64,000 nucleotides of DNA from Thermogutta terrifontis (GCF_002277955.1 NZ_CP018477.1:2067206-2131205), one strand, 5' to 3'; numbered from the stretch's first letter, positions 1 to 9,283 are shown. Notes: generated by a model not told the origin, from the letters alone. Numbers and translations are program-made.

Positions 1-8
1 TGCACGCA

Positions 9-1358
9 TCACACCGTGTCTGGATTGGGATGTTGCCACGGGGCCCGGTAGGGGCGTGCCAGCCGTTGGTTGGCGGCTTCGTCCCCAACCGCCCGGAGCT
101 TTTCCGGATCCCAGGTGATATCGCGCCCTAGCTCTAGGGACACATTGGCGAGGATACAGCAAGCGGAGGAAATGAAACCCTGCTCGATATCGGCCACCGG
201 GCGGCTCCGGGAATCCACGGCGTCCAGGAAGTTTCGAATGTGCCTGCGGATCGCCGGCGCTACGTGACGTTCGAGGTCCTTTTCCGTCCGGTCCTCGGGG
301 TATTGATCCAGCTCGTACTGAACGTCCTGGTGCACCGGTTCCCCCTGGCCTTCCGGAATAAAGTCGTAGCGGAAGACACTCGCGTGGAGCGTGCCTTTGT
401 CCCCGTAGAACGTAGCTCCCCATGGATAGTCTGGATTGGGAGCCTTGCCCCATGTGCGGTGCTCCCACACGACCGTGACATCTCCGAAATCAAACACGGC
501 CGTTTGTGTGTCCGGAACGTTGGCCATGCTCTCCCTGTCTACGAGGATACCACCGGCCGAAGAAATACGTTTTGGCCAGCCCAGATCCAGCATCCAGCGG
601 ACCATGTCCAGCATATGGATGCACATATCCCCGATGATTCCGTTGCCGAATTCTTTGAAGGAACGCCATCCCCGGGGATGAATGGCGGGGTTATACGGTC
701 TGTAGGGGGCGGGACCACACCAGAAGTCCCAGTCCAGGTACTCAGGCGGGGGCTGGTCGGGCACACTTCCCCGCCGTCTCATGTGGTAGTAGCAATAAAT
801 CTCCACATGGCCGATCTTACCAAGTTTGCCCTCTTTGATGAAACGATCCCGCGCTTCAATGAGATGAGGAGTGCTGCGTCGCTGCGTGTTGACCTGCACC
901 ACACGGTTGTATTTCCGCGCGGCGGCGACCATGGCGGCCCCCTCCATGACGTCCACACTGATAGGTTTCTCCACGTAGACGTCTGCTCCCGCTTTCATGG
1001 CCTCGATGGCGGCCAAGGCATGCCAGTGATCGGGAGTGGAAACCTGGACAATATCGAACTCGTTTTCCGCCAACATCTTGCGGAAATCGCGATATGTTTG
1101 TGGCTTTTTGCCGGATTTCTGGCGCTCCGCCACAATCTGCGCTGCTTCCTCAAGCATTCGGCCATCCACGTCGGCCAGGGCCACAACTTCGCACGGTTCT
1201 ACCTGAAGAAAGCGAAGGAGGACGCTCTTTCCGTACCATCCGCATCCGATCAGACCTATGCGGCGAGGTTTGGTTCGGGTCAAGCCCACGGCATAGCCGG
1301 GCATCGTGGATAGTGTTAGGCCGGCTGCTCCCAGTTTGAGAAAATCGCGTCTGCGCAT
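9..1358 (-). CDS. Tat-exported Gfo/Idh/MocA-family oxidoreductase
   Basis: Predicted NAD(P)-dependent sugar or polyol oxidoreductase of 449 residues. The N-terminus MRRRDFLKLGAAGL is a twin-arginine signal, so the folded enzyme should act outside the cytoplasmic membrane. A Rossmann motif (GLIGCGWYGKS) lies around residues 34-44 and the family EKP motif (VEKPISVD) around 130. The C-terminal half is the usual alpha/beta dimerisation and substrate domain. I chose the ATG at 1358 because AGGAGG sits 6 bases upstream and the Tat motif begins there; an in-frame start 30 bases further up lacks both. Planctomycetes carry many exported paralogues of this family, usually linked to sugar breakdown. The substrate cannot be read from sequence. 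It is divergent from folE. Confidence 0.9.
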   Translation of the reverse strand: MRRRDFLKLGAAGLTLSTMPGYAVGLTRTKPRRIGLIGCGWYGKSVLLRFLQVEPCEVVALADVDGRMLEEAAQIVAERQKSGKKPQTYRDFRKMLAENEFDIVQVSTPDHWHALAAIEAMKAGADVYVEKPISVDVMEGAAMVAAARKYNRVVQVNTQRRSTPHLIEARDRFIKEGKLGKIGHVEIYCYYHMRRRGSVPDQPPPEYLDWDFWCGPAPYRPYNPAIHPRGWRSFKEFGNGIIGDMCIHMLDMVRWMLDLGWPKRISSAGGILVDRESMANVPDTQTAVFDFGDVTVVWEHRTWGKAPNPDYPWGATFYGDKGTLHASVFRYDFIPEGQGEPVHQDVQYELDQYPEDRTEKDLERHVAPAIRRHIRNFLDAVDSRSRPVADIEQGFISSACCILANVSLELGRDITWDPEKLRAVGDEAANQRLARPYRAPWQHPNPDTV

Positions 1359-2017
1359 GGCGTGCCTCCTCATCTTGCGATAAGTCAACCAGTTCGTAAG
1401 GTTCGCATGATGTAATGACAGCTAACTCCCTTATCAGAACGGTAGTGCGTTCCTGCTGTTAATTCGGTACAAGTTGCCGCGCTCCAGTCTGTTCAATGTT
1501 CGCGCAGCCGACGTACTCCCCACAAGTGGTGAAGTCTGCGCTCAATGATGGTTTCTTCGCATCACTCAGCACCGGCTTGCGGTAGGATACCGGCCGACAT
1601 CGGTCTTGTCCAGTATCGGCCCTTTTTTGATGTTTCTCTTTGGCACACCACGGCTGCAGCGTCAATGCCTACAGAGTTTCCCGGCGAGGCGGTATGATAG
1701 CGCACGGGCCCGTAAAGTATTGTGGAAAGGCGAAATGAAGGCTGATCCAAAATGAGTGTCCGCGTCGAACTGCTGAAGCTTCCTTTCCAAAAGGAGCTGT
1801 CCGGAAGTGTTCTGGGGAGTATGATTATTGGTTTGGGACAGTTGGGCCACAGGTGTTGCTGCCGTCCAGAAACCAGGCGGGCACCGCGACAGCGGTAGCA
1901 AGGAATTCCCGACTGAATTACCTCCGGATCGAATAGTCAGAGCCTGAACTGGGCTGGTATTAAAGGAGTTTTTTGACGGCGAAGCACATGGAGCTTTGTT
2001 GTCGAGGGTGATTGCCA
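1359..2017. other. Long divergent intergenic region, no gene seen
   Basis: About 660 bases separate the exported oxidoreductase from folE. Open frames here are short or run antisense into folE and resemble no protein I know. One short inverted repeat (GGCCGA/TCGGCC, 1592-1621) is followed by six T on the plus strand. I see no convincing sigma70 boxes and no tRNA-like fold. Confidence 0.5.
1592..1628 (+). terminator. Weak terminator-like hairpin
   Basis: GGCCGA at 1592-1597 pairs with TCGGCC at 1616-1621 and is followed by C and six T. The stem is only 6 bp with an 18-base loop, and no plus-strand gene lies upstream. It would be meaningful only if a small RNA is made from this region. Confidence 0.2.
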
Positions 2018-2686
2018 ATGAATCGTGAAGTTGATCATATTGAAGCAACGCGATCTTGTCGGGATGCCAAGCAGGCGGGTCAAGAGCCGAGAGACAAACT
2101 GTCGGCGACGCAGGAGTATCAGGTGGATTTGCCCCGCATCGAGCGGGCTGTGCGGGAAATCCTTCTGGCTGTAGGCGAAGATCCCGATCGAGAAGGTCTG
2201 CGGGAGACACCCGCACGTGTGGCCCGCATGTATGCTGAGCTCTTCCGCGGATTACGACTGGATCCGCGTAGGCATCTCAAAAAAGTCTTCACCGAAAAAT
2301 ACGACGAAATCGTTGTCGTCAAGGACATCAGCTTCGAGAGTGTTTGCGAGCACCATTTGATGCCTTTCATGGGCAAGGCCCATATTGCTTATCTACCAGG
2401 AGGAAAAGTGGTTGGCCTGAGCAAACTGGCGCGGGTGGTGGAAGACGTTTCGCGGCGTCCGCAGGTCCAGGAGCGCATGACGGAAGTCATTGCCGATCTG
2501 CTGATCGAAGAGCTTGACGCGAAGGGGGTGGCTGTGGTTGTGGAGGCCATTCACACCTGCATGACGGTGCGGGGAATTCGCAAACCGGGTGCCATCTGTG
2601 TGACGTCAGCGTTGCGAGGGGCGTTTCGCACAAATCCTTCCACCAGAGCGGAGGTCATGACCCTAATTTATAATGGCCGTCAGTAA
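2018..2686 (+). CDS. folE: GTP cyclohydrolase I
   Basis: Converts GTP to 7,8-dihydroneopterin triphosphate, the first step of tetrahydrofolate and pterin synthesis in the cytoplasm. The 222-residue product has the full family signature: [10 protein letters not shown], which carries the zinc Cys and His; the [17 protein letters not shown] block; and HTCMTVRGI, which carries the second zinc Cys. All catalytic positions are present. The ATG at 2018 is preferred: GAGG lies about 10 bases upstream. A TTG two codons earlier is also possible. The next gene follows after 2-26 bases depending on its start, so co-transcription with the FAD/Fe-S dehydrogenase is likely, although the two have no obvious metabolic link. 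Confidence 0.96.
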   Translation: MNREVDHIEATRSCRDAKQAGQEPRDKLSATQEYQVDLPRIERAVREILLAVGEDPDREGLRETPARVARMYAELFRGLRLDPRRHLKKVFTEKYDEIVVVKDISFESVCEHHLMPFMGKAHIAYLPGGKVVGLSKLARVVEDVSRRPQVQERMTEVIADLLIEELDAKGVAVVVEAIHTCMTVRGIRKPGAICVTSALRGAFRTNPSTRAEVMTLIYNGRQ

Positions 2687-2712
2687 AGGTGTGCTTCTCC
2701 GGTGGTTATGGC

Positions 2713-5700
2713 ATGGCGATCGAAGCCTGGGAGCAACAGCGGGTCCGCGTTTACGAGGACCTTTCCGGGTTGGTCAAGGGAAGGGTCCTGGCGGAGCCTG
2801 TTCTGCTTGAATTGTTTGCCCGGGATGCCAGCATCTTTCATATTCGTCCCCTCGTGGTAGTTCGGCCTCAATCCACGGCCGATGTATCGGCGTGTCTCCA
2901 GTACTGTGCCGAACACCGTCTCCCGGTCCATGCACGAGGCGCGGGGACAGGGTTGGCAGGAGAGTGCCTGGGACCCGGCGTGGTGCTCGATTTTTCCGCC
3001 TACATGCGGCGGTTGATTTCTGTTGAAGAGCGCGGCCGATTCGTTCGCGTCCAACCAGGGGTGGTGTTGGAACGTCTCCAGCGGCATCTCAAAAGTTTTG
3101 GCAGAAAAGTGGCGCCAGAGCCGTTCAATTCCGAGGTGACCACTGTGGGCGGCTCCATCGCCCGGGAAGCGTGGACCAGTCGATCTCTCAAATACGGACT
3201 GTTGGGTGACTATGTGCGCGAGGTGACCGTGTGTCTTGCTGACGGTACCCGCGTCCATTTTGGCCAGGAATCTCTCGCGGAACATGCCGCGTCGCCGACT
3301 TTGGCACCCAAAAGTCGTCTTGTGTTGCAGGTTGCCCAATTGCTTCGGACCTATGAAGAGAATCGCACCATAAAAGGACGACCGAGGCTCCGCTCCGGGT
3401 ATCGGCTGGAAGGCATTCTCGCGGACGGCAAACTTAACATGCCGAAACTGCTGGCTGGATCGGAGGGGACTCTGGCGGTAATTGTCGAGGCGACCTTGGA
3501 AACCGTTCCCACACTGCCGGGCAGAGCGGTGGGACTTTTGCTCTTTGACAAACTGGAACCGGCATTTGATGCGGCGCTTGAGATATTGAGCTTTCGCCCG
3601 CTGGCGTGCGACCTGATGGACCGCCGTCACCTGGGACTTGCTCGGGAGGCGGAATCATGGTTTGAGCGTTTGATTCCCGAAAGCGTCGAAGCCGCGGTAT
3701 TGATCGAAATTGAGGGATTGGATGTCGAGGAAGCCCGTCAAGAACTTCAAGGCCTAATTGAAAACCTGCGGACGCGCAAGCGATTGGAGTTTTCTGCGCG
3801 GATAACAACTGACGAGTCAGAAATCACTTTCCTGTGGAAGCTGGCGCGAATTCCGCAACCGATCCGATCTCTCGGATCACGGAAATCGCGGCCGTTGCCG
3901 GTGGCGGACGACGTGGCGGTTCCGCCTGAGCAACTTGGTACCTGCGTCTTCGCCCTGCAACACCTTCTCAACAAGCTGGAAGTCTCTGCCGCCGTCTATT
4001 GCCAGGTCAGTCAGGGACAGATTCATCTCCAGCCGTTTCTCCAGGAGTCGGAACTAAGTGATGCCCAGCGGATCCGCCAGGTCTGCGATGCAGTGTACGA
4101 GCATGTCCTCAGTTGTGGAGGAAATGTGGGCCTGGGCCGAGGCTGTGGGCTGAGTCGCAGTGCCTATCTGGCTCGGCAGTGGGGACCGGAATACGCGCTC
4201 CTTGTAGAGCTCAAAAGAATATTTGATCCCCTGGGACTTCTGAATCCCGGAAAAATTGTCGCGGATTCCTACACCCGTGAATGGTGGCAATTCCTGGGCC
4301 GCCACGTGCGAGCCGACTGGACCGCCTCTACTGTTGCAGTGACCAATTCGGTGAGCCTGGAAGACTCACTCGACCATGGAAGCACACGTGACTATGGGCC
4401 GACTCCGGAAAGGAACTCCTCGTCTTGTCCCCCCATCGACACAGTCCCTCAGGAGCAGCAAGGATCTGGAGCCACAAATGGAGGGACGGCGCTAGATTGT
4501 GTGAACTCGGTAGAAGGAGATGATTCGGATTCTCCTCCCGAGGCCGACAGGCCGGATGAACGGCTGCCAGACATCCTTGTTTCGCAACTGGATTGGCATC
4601 CCCAGGCGGTTGCGTCCGTGGTGTCTCAATGTACTGCCTGCGGTCATTGCCGGACGCAGGGGCCCGGACTACGCATGTGCCCGCTTTTTCGTGCACAACC
4701 CTTCGAAGAGGCGTCGCCTCGAGCCAAGGTGACTCTGGTGAGGGCCATTTTGACGGGGGACTTGCCGCTCGAGACCATCACCGAGGACACCTTTCGCGCG
4801 ATCGCCGACCTGTGTGTACACTGCCACATGTGCCGGGTAGAGTGTCCCGCGCAGGTGGATGTGCCTCACCTGATGATGGAGGCCAAAACAGCGAACACCG
4901 CCGCACATGGCCTTCCGTTTTCAGACTGGTTGCTTAATCGGATTGAGATAGTGGCTGCATGGGGCGCGCGTGTAGCGCCGTTTGTCAATTGGGCCTTGCA
5001 AAATAAACAATTGCGGTGGCTCTTGGAAAAGGTTACTGGCATTGCTCAGGCACGGAAATTGCCTCGGCTGGAAAAAACAAGCTTTCTGCGCATTGCGGCA
5101 AGACGCCACCTCCATCGACCCCCGCGCCACGGTGGTCCCAAGGTGGCCTACTTTGTTGATGTCTTCGCGACCTGGTTCGATCACCGATTGGCCGAGGCTT
5201 TAATTGAAGTATTTGAGCACAACGGAATTGGGGTATACGTCCCTCTAGACCAGCGAGGTGCAGGAACAGCGGCCCTCACATCGGGAGATGCCGATTATGC
5301 CCGGCGGGTGGCACGTCGGAACGTGATGGTACTGGCGGAAGCCGTTCGTCAGGGATATGACGTGGTGACGACCGAACCGGCGGCGGCCCTCAGCTTGACC
5401 CGGGAGTATCCCGAGATCCTTGATGAAGAGGATGCACGGCTTGTCGCCGCTCACACGTTTGACGCCTGCGATTATTTGTACCGGCTGTATGAAGCGGGCA
5501 AATTGAGGTTGGACTTCCAAGAGATACCGCTCAGGTTGACGTATCACTGGCCCTGCCGTCTTCGTGCGCTGGGTGTGGGACAGCCTGGACGTCAGCTCCT
5601 TGAACTGATTCCCGAGCTTCGCGTCACAACGGGGCCGGACGGATGTTCGGGAATGGCTGGGACGTACGGATTGAAGCATGCCCATTACCGAACCAGTCTC

Positions 5701-5913
5701 CGGGTCGGCTGGCCACTTCTCAATGCAATGCGCGACGCCCAGGTGGAAGCCGGAGTGACGGAATGCAGCACCTGCCGGATCCAGATGGAGCAGGCCACGG
5801 CGAAGCCCACGCTTCACCCAATCAAGATTTTGGCGGTTGCCTATGGCCTTTGGCCGGGCGGAAAGAATGCGTTGCTTCGACCGAGCCAGGAACGCACATT
5901 GGCCGAAAATTAG
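2713..5913 (+). CDS. Fused FAD-linked / iron-sulfur dehydrogenase (GlcD-GlcF or YdiJ type)
   Basis: A 1,066-residue flavin dehydrogenase of the 2-hydroxyacid class (D-lactate, glycolate, D-2-hydroxyglutarate or similar). The N-terminal half is a PCMH-type FAD domain (residues about 40-220, with RGAGTGLAGEC) plus an FAD-oxidase C domain to about 530. A charged, Ser/Pro-rich linker follows (about 537-630). Next come two ferredoxin motifs, CTACGHC...CP near 639 and CVHCHMCRVECP near 700, and a GlpC/GlcF-like cysteine-rich region. Only its second half keeps cysteines (GPDGCSGMAG, ECSTC); the first CCG motif has become DQRGAGT. Electrons should pass from substrate through FAD and [4Fe-4S] to quinone or an unknown carrier. 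ATG 2713 is chosen over GTG 2689 because of its GGTGG ribosome site. The substrate is unknown. Confidence 0.88.
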   Translation: MAIEAWEQQRVRVYEDLSGLVKGRVLAEPVLLELFARDASIFHIRPLVVVRPQSTADVSACLQYCAEHRLPVHARGAGTGLAGECLGPGVVLDFSAYMRRLISVEERGRFVRVQPGVVLERLQRHLKSFGRKVAPEPFNSEVTTVGGSIAREAWTSRSLKYGLLGDYVREVTVCLADGTRVHFGQESLAEHAASPTLAPKSRLVLQVAQLLRTYEENRTIKGRPRLRSGYRLEGILADGKLNMPKLLAGSEGTLAVIVEATLETVPTLPGRAVGLLLFDKLEPAFDAALEILSFRPLACDLMDRRHLGLAREAESWFERLIPESVEAAVLIEIEGLDVEEARQELQGLIENLRTRKRLEFSARITTDESEITFLWKLARIPQPIRSLGSRKSRPLPVADDVAVPPEQLGTCVFALQHLLNKLEVSAAVYCQVSQGQIHLQPFLQESELSDAQRIRQVCDAVYEHVLSCGGNVGLGRGCGLSRSAYLARQWGPEYALLVELKRIFDPLGLLNPGKIVADSYTREWWQFLGRHVRADWTASTVAVTNSVSLEDSLDHGSTRDYGPTPERNSSSCPPIDTVPQEQQGSGATNGGTALDCVNSVEGDDSDSPPEADRPDERLPDILVSQLDWHPQAVASVVSQCTACGHCRTQGPGLRMCPLFRAQPFEEASPRAKVTLVRAILTGDLPLETITEDTFRAIADLCVHCHMCRVECPAQVDVPHLMMEAKTANTAAHGLPFSDWLLNRIEIVAAWGARVAPFVNWALQNKQLRWLLEKVTGIAQARKLPRLEKTSFLRIAARRHLHRPPRHGGPKVAYFVDVFATWFDHRLAEALIEVFEHNGIGVYVPLDQRGAGTAALTSGDADYARRVARRNVMVLAEAVRQGYDVVTTEPAAALSLTREYPEILDEEDARLVAAHTFDACDYLYRLYEAGKLRLDFQEIPLRLTYHWPCRLRALGVGQPGRQLLELIPELRVTTGPDGCSGMAGTYGLKHAHYRTSLRVGWPLLNAMRDAQVEAGVTECSTCRIQMEQATAKPTLHPIKILAVAYGLWPGGKNALLRPSQERTLAEN

Positions 5914-5953
5914 ACCGCAAAATTTTCGTACGTTTTTTTCGGGACCTGAAAGG

Positions 5954-6418
5954 ATGAAAAAGACCAGCACGCAAGCCAGACGGACTTCCAAACCCCGGAC
6001 TGCTCCCGAGCCCTGGTACGCGGCCGGGCTCCGATTTGAATGTACGGGATGTGGGTATTGTTGTTCGGGACAGCCGGGCTATGTGTATGTCACGGAGGAA
6101 GAAATTCGTGTACTTGCCGATCGGTTGAAGATGGAAGTGCAGGAGTTTGAAGCCCTGTTTGTCCGCGAATTACCCGGCGGAGAGAAGAGTCTTGTAGAGC
6201 GTCCCAATGGAGACTGTGTTTTTCTGGACCTCTACAGCCGACGATGTCTGGTGTACGAAGTCCGTCCGCGGCAATGCCGGTCATTCCCTTTTTGGCCCTC
6301 TCAATTACGGAGCGAGCGAGATTGGGAGAAGGTATGCCGCACTTGCCCCGGTTGCGGACGGGGAAGGCTCTACTCCCGGGAGGAGATTGAGCAGTGGGCG
6401 AGCCTCATCGATATCTAA
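5954..6418 (+). CDS. YkgJ-family cysteine-cluster protein
   Basis: A 154-residue protein with the Zn/Fe-binding Cys cluster of the YkgJ family: CTGCGYCCSGQPGYVYV near residue 31, then C (DCVF), RPRQCRSFPFWP, and a final CRTCPGCGRG. Family members bind a metal or Fe-S cluster, and the biochemical role is mostly unsettled. The ATG at 5954 is preferred because the metal cluster follows a short basic tail; upstream in-frame starts overlap the preceding gene and encode unrelated sequence. The ribosome site is weak (AAAGG directly before ATG). It lies 40 bases after the FAD/Fe-S dehydrogenase and probably shares its transcript, so a role in its cluster or metal supply is possible but is inference. 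Confidence 0.8.
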   Translation: MKKTSTQARRTSKPRTAPEPWYAAGLRFECTGCGYCCSGQPGYVYVTEEEIRVLADRLKMEVQEFEALFVRELPGGEKSLVERPNGDCVFLDLYSRRCLVYEVRPRQCRSFPFWPSQLRSERDWEKVCRTCPGCGRGRLYSREEIEQWASLIDI

Positions 6419-6967
6419 CGCCTCAGGTTTGCTATGTCGATTGGTGTAAATTAGTTAATTGCGGCACTTTGCGAGGTTCGCGCGGGCTTTGGAACACGGC
6501 CCAATCGGTTCGGATTTTTGCCACTATTTTTTCGGGAAGATTTACAACCCGCGCTGGCAGTTGTCGCCACCGCGTTCTTGTCGTGATCGCGTGTCGTCTG
6601 ACATCGGCGGGATCGAGCCATCCAGCTTCCCGTTGCCCCATCGCAGTCGCGGGGAATTTTCAATCTGGTTAGAGTTTTCCGAAGTTTGCGCCGATAATGA
6701 TTTTGAGCAGAGAAGCGGCAACCATGCCCGACGCAGTAGCTCCACGTGCGACTCAAATGCGTTGGTATCTCGCCATCGAGGTTAAGACAGTGCCCGGCAG
6801 CGTCCACTTGGAACCGCCAAGGCGTGCCTCCAGGACGGATTGAGGTTAGCTTCGGGAAAATCGGGGGCTTGACACTAGTTTCGCTCTGGCCTAATGTTAC
6901 AACTGGCTGGTAGCAACACGAAACGGCGTGGAAGCGATTTGACCGGAGCTAATCGGAGGAGCCAATT
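6419..6967. other. Intergenic region ahead of the HU gene
   Basis: About 550 bases with no credible gene. Several short frames exist on both strands but have no recognisable sequence or ribosome site. The only clear signal is the promoter at 6869-6897. Confidence 0.5.
6869..6897 (+). promoter_or_regulatory. Sigma70-type promoter of the HU gene
   Basis: TTGACA at 6869-6874, a 17-base spacer and TAATGT at 6892-6897 match the housekeeping consensus closely. Transcription would start near 6904 and give a 5' leader of about 64 bases before the GTG at 6968. This is one of the two strongest promoters visible in the window. Confidence 0.75.
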
Positions 6968-7297
6968 GTGACTAAGCGAGATATCGTGCGACAGATTGCG
7001 GAGGAACTAGGACTCCCCCAGTCGCAGACGCGAGAGGTTGTTCAGCGCACATTTGACGCCATCATCGATATCCTGACGACGGAACACAAAATTGAGCTGA
7101 GAAACTTCGGGGTTTTCAAGATTAAGCTGCGAAAATCGCGACGAGCGATGAATCCGAAGAAAAAAACGGAGATTCGGGTCCCAGAGAAGTTTGTGGTCCG
7201 CTTTAAACCCGGCAAGGAGTTGAGAAAACGACTGGAGGCGATGTCGAAAAAGCTCAAATCCGCGACTAAGGAAAGCGTTCCCAGGACGCCCGCCTGA
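6968..7297 (+). CDS. HU/IHF-family nucleoid DNA-binding protein
   Basis: A 109-residue histone-like protein that bends and compacts DNA as a dimer. The helical N-terminal half (MTKRDIVRQIAEELG, with TREVVQRTFDAI) and the beta-arm region (IELRNFGVFKIK, then NPKKKTEIRVPEKFVVRFKPGKEL) follow the family closely. The arm carries NPKK instead of the usual NPRTG. About 18 extra lysine-rich residues follow the normal C-terminus, ending KESVPRTPA. The start is GTG at 6968, fixed by GGAGGA 7 bases upstream. It is a monocistronic gene with its own strong promoter, as expected for an abundant protein. Confidence 0.93.
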   Translation: MTKRDIVRQIAEELGLPQSQTREVVQRTFDAIIDILTTEHKIELRNFGVFKIKLRKSRRAMNPKKKTEIRVPEKFVVRFKPGKELRKRLEAMSKKLKSATKESVPRTPA

Positions 7298-7512
7298 TGC
7301 AGTGGGGCCAGTCCGAGGGCAGTTATTGGGAAAAACGGGCTTGAAGCAATGGAAATATGACCAGGATGGATAAATGGGGCTGAGTGGGGGTTGCGAGGGT
7401 TGGATCTGATTTTTGAATGATAACAAACACCGCAGGCAAGGGAAAACAAATTAGCCGCGACCACGGTCTTCAGAGGGCCAAATCTGGATTTTGGTGCAAC
7501 GGAGTGCGCCTT

Positions 7513-7731
7513 ATGCAAAAGCTTGTTCTCGCTGTGATTTCCTGTCTTTTGCTGACGATGGCTGTCGGGTGTGTGGTGCCGATCTACTCGGCCGACCCGG
7601 ACCGGAGAGTCCAGCAGTTGATCTACACGTCTGAGGACTTGCGGTTGCTGCTGGATGAATGGGAACGGGCGTGGATGCTGGACCATCCCGACCATATGAC
7701 GCCGTACCGTACCCACGGCGGTATTATCTGA
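7513..7731 (+). CDS. Small secreted lipoprotein, planctomycete type
   Basis: A 72-residue protein. Residues 1-20 form a lipoprotein signal (MQKLVLAVISCLLLTMAVGC) whose lipobox ends at Cys19-20, so the mature part is only about 52 residues and membrane-anchored. The tail WERAWMLDHPDHMTPYRTHGG resembles, from memory, the ending of tiny uncharacterised planctomycete proteins (DxPSHLTPxRxHGG). No function is known to me. GGAG lies 8 bases before ATG 7513; a start 96 bases upstream would bury the signal peptide. A strong hairpin terminator lies about 240 bases downstream. Confidence 0.75.
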   Translation: MQKLVLAVISCLLLTMAVGCVVPIYSADPDRRVQQLIYTSEDLRLLLDEWERAWMLDHPDHMTPYRTHGGII

Positions 7732-8344
7732 ACCGATGTTGATCCATACGAACCGCCGGATAACCGATCGGCTGGTGGGTTGCTGGTCCGCCCAGGATGG
7801 GCCGTCAGAGCCGGGGGAAGCCGGTAACCAAATGTTGCTTTGACGGCTGGCCGGCCCTGCCGTTACAGCCGGCCGGAGTTCCGGATGTTCGTCGGGTTGA
7901 CGTTTCGGGAACAGAACCACGATGGTGTAGTTTTATTGATGGCGCGCCCTGCACCGCGCGGGAGTCAGCATAAGCGATAGGACCGGCGATGAAGTTGGTC
8001 CTATCGCTTTTTCGCTTTTCCAATCCCGCACGCATGACGTCGCCTTGGCGGCGCTCCGATCGAGTCCAAGCGGCATCACGAAGGCCTGTGCGAGAAACCG
8101 ACTCGAAATTAAGTGCGATGCCGAAATCGGAACGCAGTTCCGGCCTTTGACAGAAGCCGATCTCCCGCCGAGGCGAGCATTGTCGCAAACCGCCGAAGTA
8201 AAGCCAGCCCGCGTTGTTAGCTCGTCCGCGGTGTAATAGATTGAAAAGAATCGGACGCAGCCTGCACGTCCCGATGGCTTGTCGGCAAGCCGTCGGACTC
8301 CGTGTTTTTCTCGCATATTTTCGCCTGGGTTGAGTGTGACATTG
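7732..8344. other. Intergenic region with a terminator, no gene seen
   Basis: About 610 bases between the small lipoprotein and pyrD. It holds the hairpin at 7972-8016 and otherwise only short frames without ribosome sites. The part after the hairpin must contain the pyrD promoter, but I cannot place its boxes with confidence. Confidence 0.5.
7972..8016 (+). terminator. Intrinsic terminator
   Basis: A perfect 13-bp inverted repeat (AAGCGATAGGACC at 7972-7984, complement at 7997-8009) with a 12-base loop runs into TTTTT and then CGCTTTT. It is well placed to end transcription from the HU/lipoprotein side before pyrD. Confidence 0.75.
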
Positions 8345-9283
8345 ATGGAACCGGACCTCAGTATCGAGATAGGTGGCTTGAGGCTGAAGAATCCTGTGAT
8401 GCTGGCCTCGGGCACCTTCGGGAACGCCGTTGATTGTTACGCGTTCGCTGACCTGAACCGATTAGGCGCTATCATCCCGAAGACGGTGACTCTGTCCCCA
8501 AGAATAGGGAACATTCCACCCCGGACCGTGGAGACGGCGGCTGGGCTTTTGAACTCCATTGGTCTCGACAACGAGGGACTCGAGGGGTTTCGCACCCGTC
8601 TGTGGGGCAGATTATCCTCCCTTAAATGTCCGGTGATCGTGAGCATCGCGGGAAAAGCCGACGGAGAATTCGTGGAGCTTGCCCAGGCTATTGGTGAATT
8701 GGAAGGGGTTAAGGCGATTGAGCTGAACCTCTCCTGCCCCAATGTGGCGGGAGGAATTGATTTTGCGACCGATCCGGCCCGCTGTGCCGCGGTGGTGGCG
8801 GCCGTCCGACGAGTTTACGACGGGCCAATCCTTGCCAAACTGACCCCCAATGTGACTGATGTGGCGGCGGTAGCCAGAGCGGCTGAAAGCGCGGGAGCCT
8901 CGGCCATCACGGCGGTCAACACGCTGCTGGGAATGTCGGTGGACTGGCGTCGCCGAAGGTCGAGGCTGGGGCAAGTGTTTGGCGGTCTCAGTGGGCCGGC
9001 GATCAAACCGGTGGCCTTGCGGATTGTCTACCAGGTCGCCCAGGCGGTGAGCATCCCCGTGGTGGCGGCGGGGGGAATCACGACAGTGGACGATGCGATG
9101 GAGTTTTTCGTGGTCGGTGCCAGCGCGATTCAGGTGGGAACGGCTTCGTTTTATCGTCCAACCGCGGCTTGGGAAATTCTCGACGGTCTCCCTGGGGCGC
9201 TCATGGAACTGGGGGCACGTTCGTTGCGGGAGGTCGTGGGCAGCTTTGGTAGCCCGAGGATCTCCTGTGAAATTCAGTGTTAG
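8345..9283 (+). CDS. pyrD: Dihydroorotate dehydrogenase, class 1
   Basis: Oxidises dihydroorotate to orotate in pyrimidine synthesis. The 312-residue FMN TIM-barrel has ASGTFGNA (FMN phosphate region), the active-loop NLSCPNVAGG, LTPNVTD, TAVNTLLG, and the C-terminal FMN phosphate-binding AAGGITTVDDA and GASAIQVGTASF. These features and the length fit cytosolic class 1, probably 1B, which in many bacteria pairs with the Fe-S/FAD subunit PyrK. No pyrK is seen in this window. The start at 8345 fits family length and alignment (MEPDLSIEIGGLRLKNP). The ribosome site is poor, so a start a few codons away cannot be excluded. Confidence 0.93.
   Translation: MEPDLSIEIGGLRLKNPVMLASGTFGNAVDCYAFADLNRLGAIIPKTVTLSPRIGNIPPRTVETAAGLLNSIGLDNEGLEGFRTRLWGRLSSLKCPVIVSIAGKADGEFVELAQAIGELEGVKAIELNLSCPNVAGGIDFATDPARCAAVVAAVRRVYDGPILAKLTPNVTDVAAVARAAESAGASAITAVNTLLGMSVDWRRRRSRLGQVFGGLSGPAIKPVALRIVYQVAQAVSIPVVAAGGITTVDDAMEFFVVGASAIQVGTASFYRPTAAWEILDGLPGALMELGARSLREVVGSFGSPRISCEIQC

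Noticed and set aside
240-1313. Long antisense frame (357 residues) across the exported oxidoreductase
   Set aside because: Mirror frame of a GC-rich gene with no family match; the minus strand encodes a complete Gfo/Idh/MocA protein.
1662-2216. 184-residue minus-strand frame upstream of and into folE
   Set aside because: Its end overlaps folE and it has no ribosome site or protein family signature.
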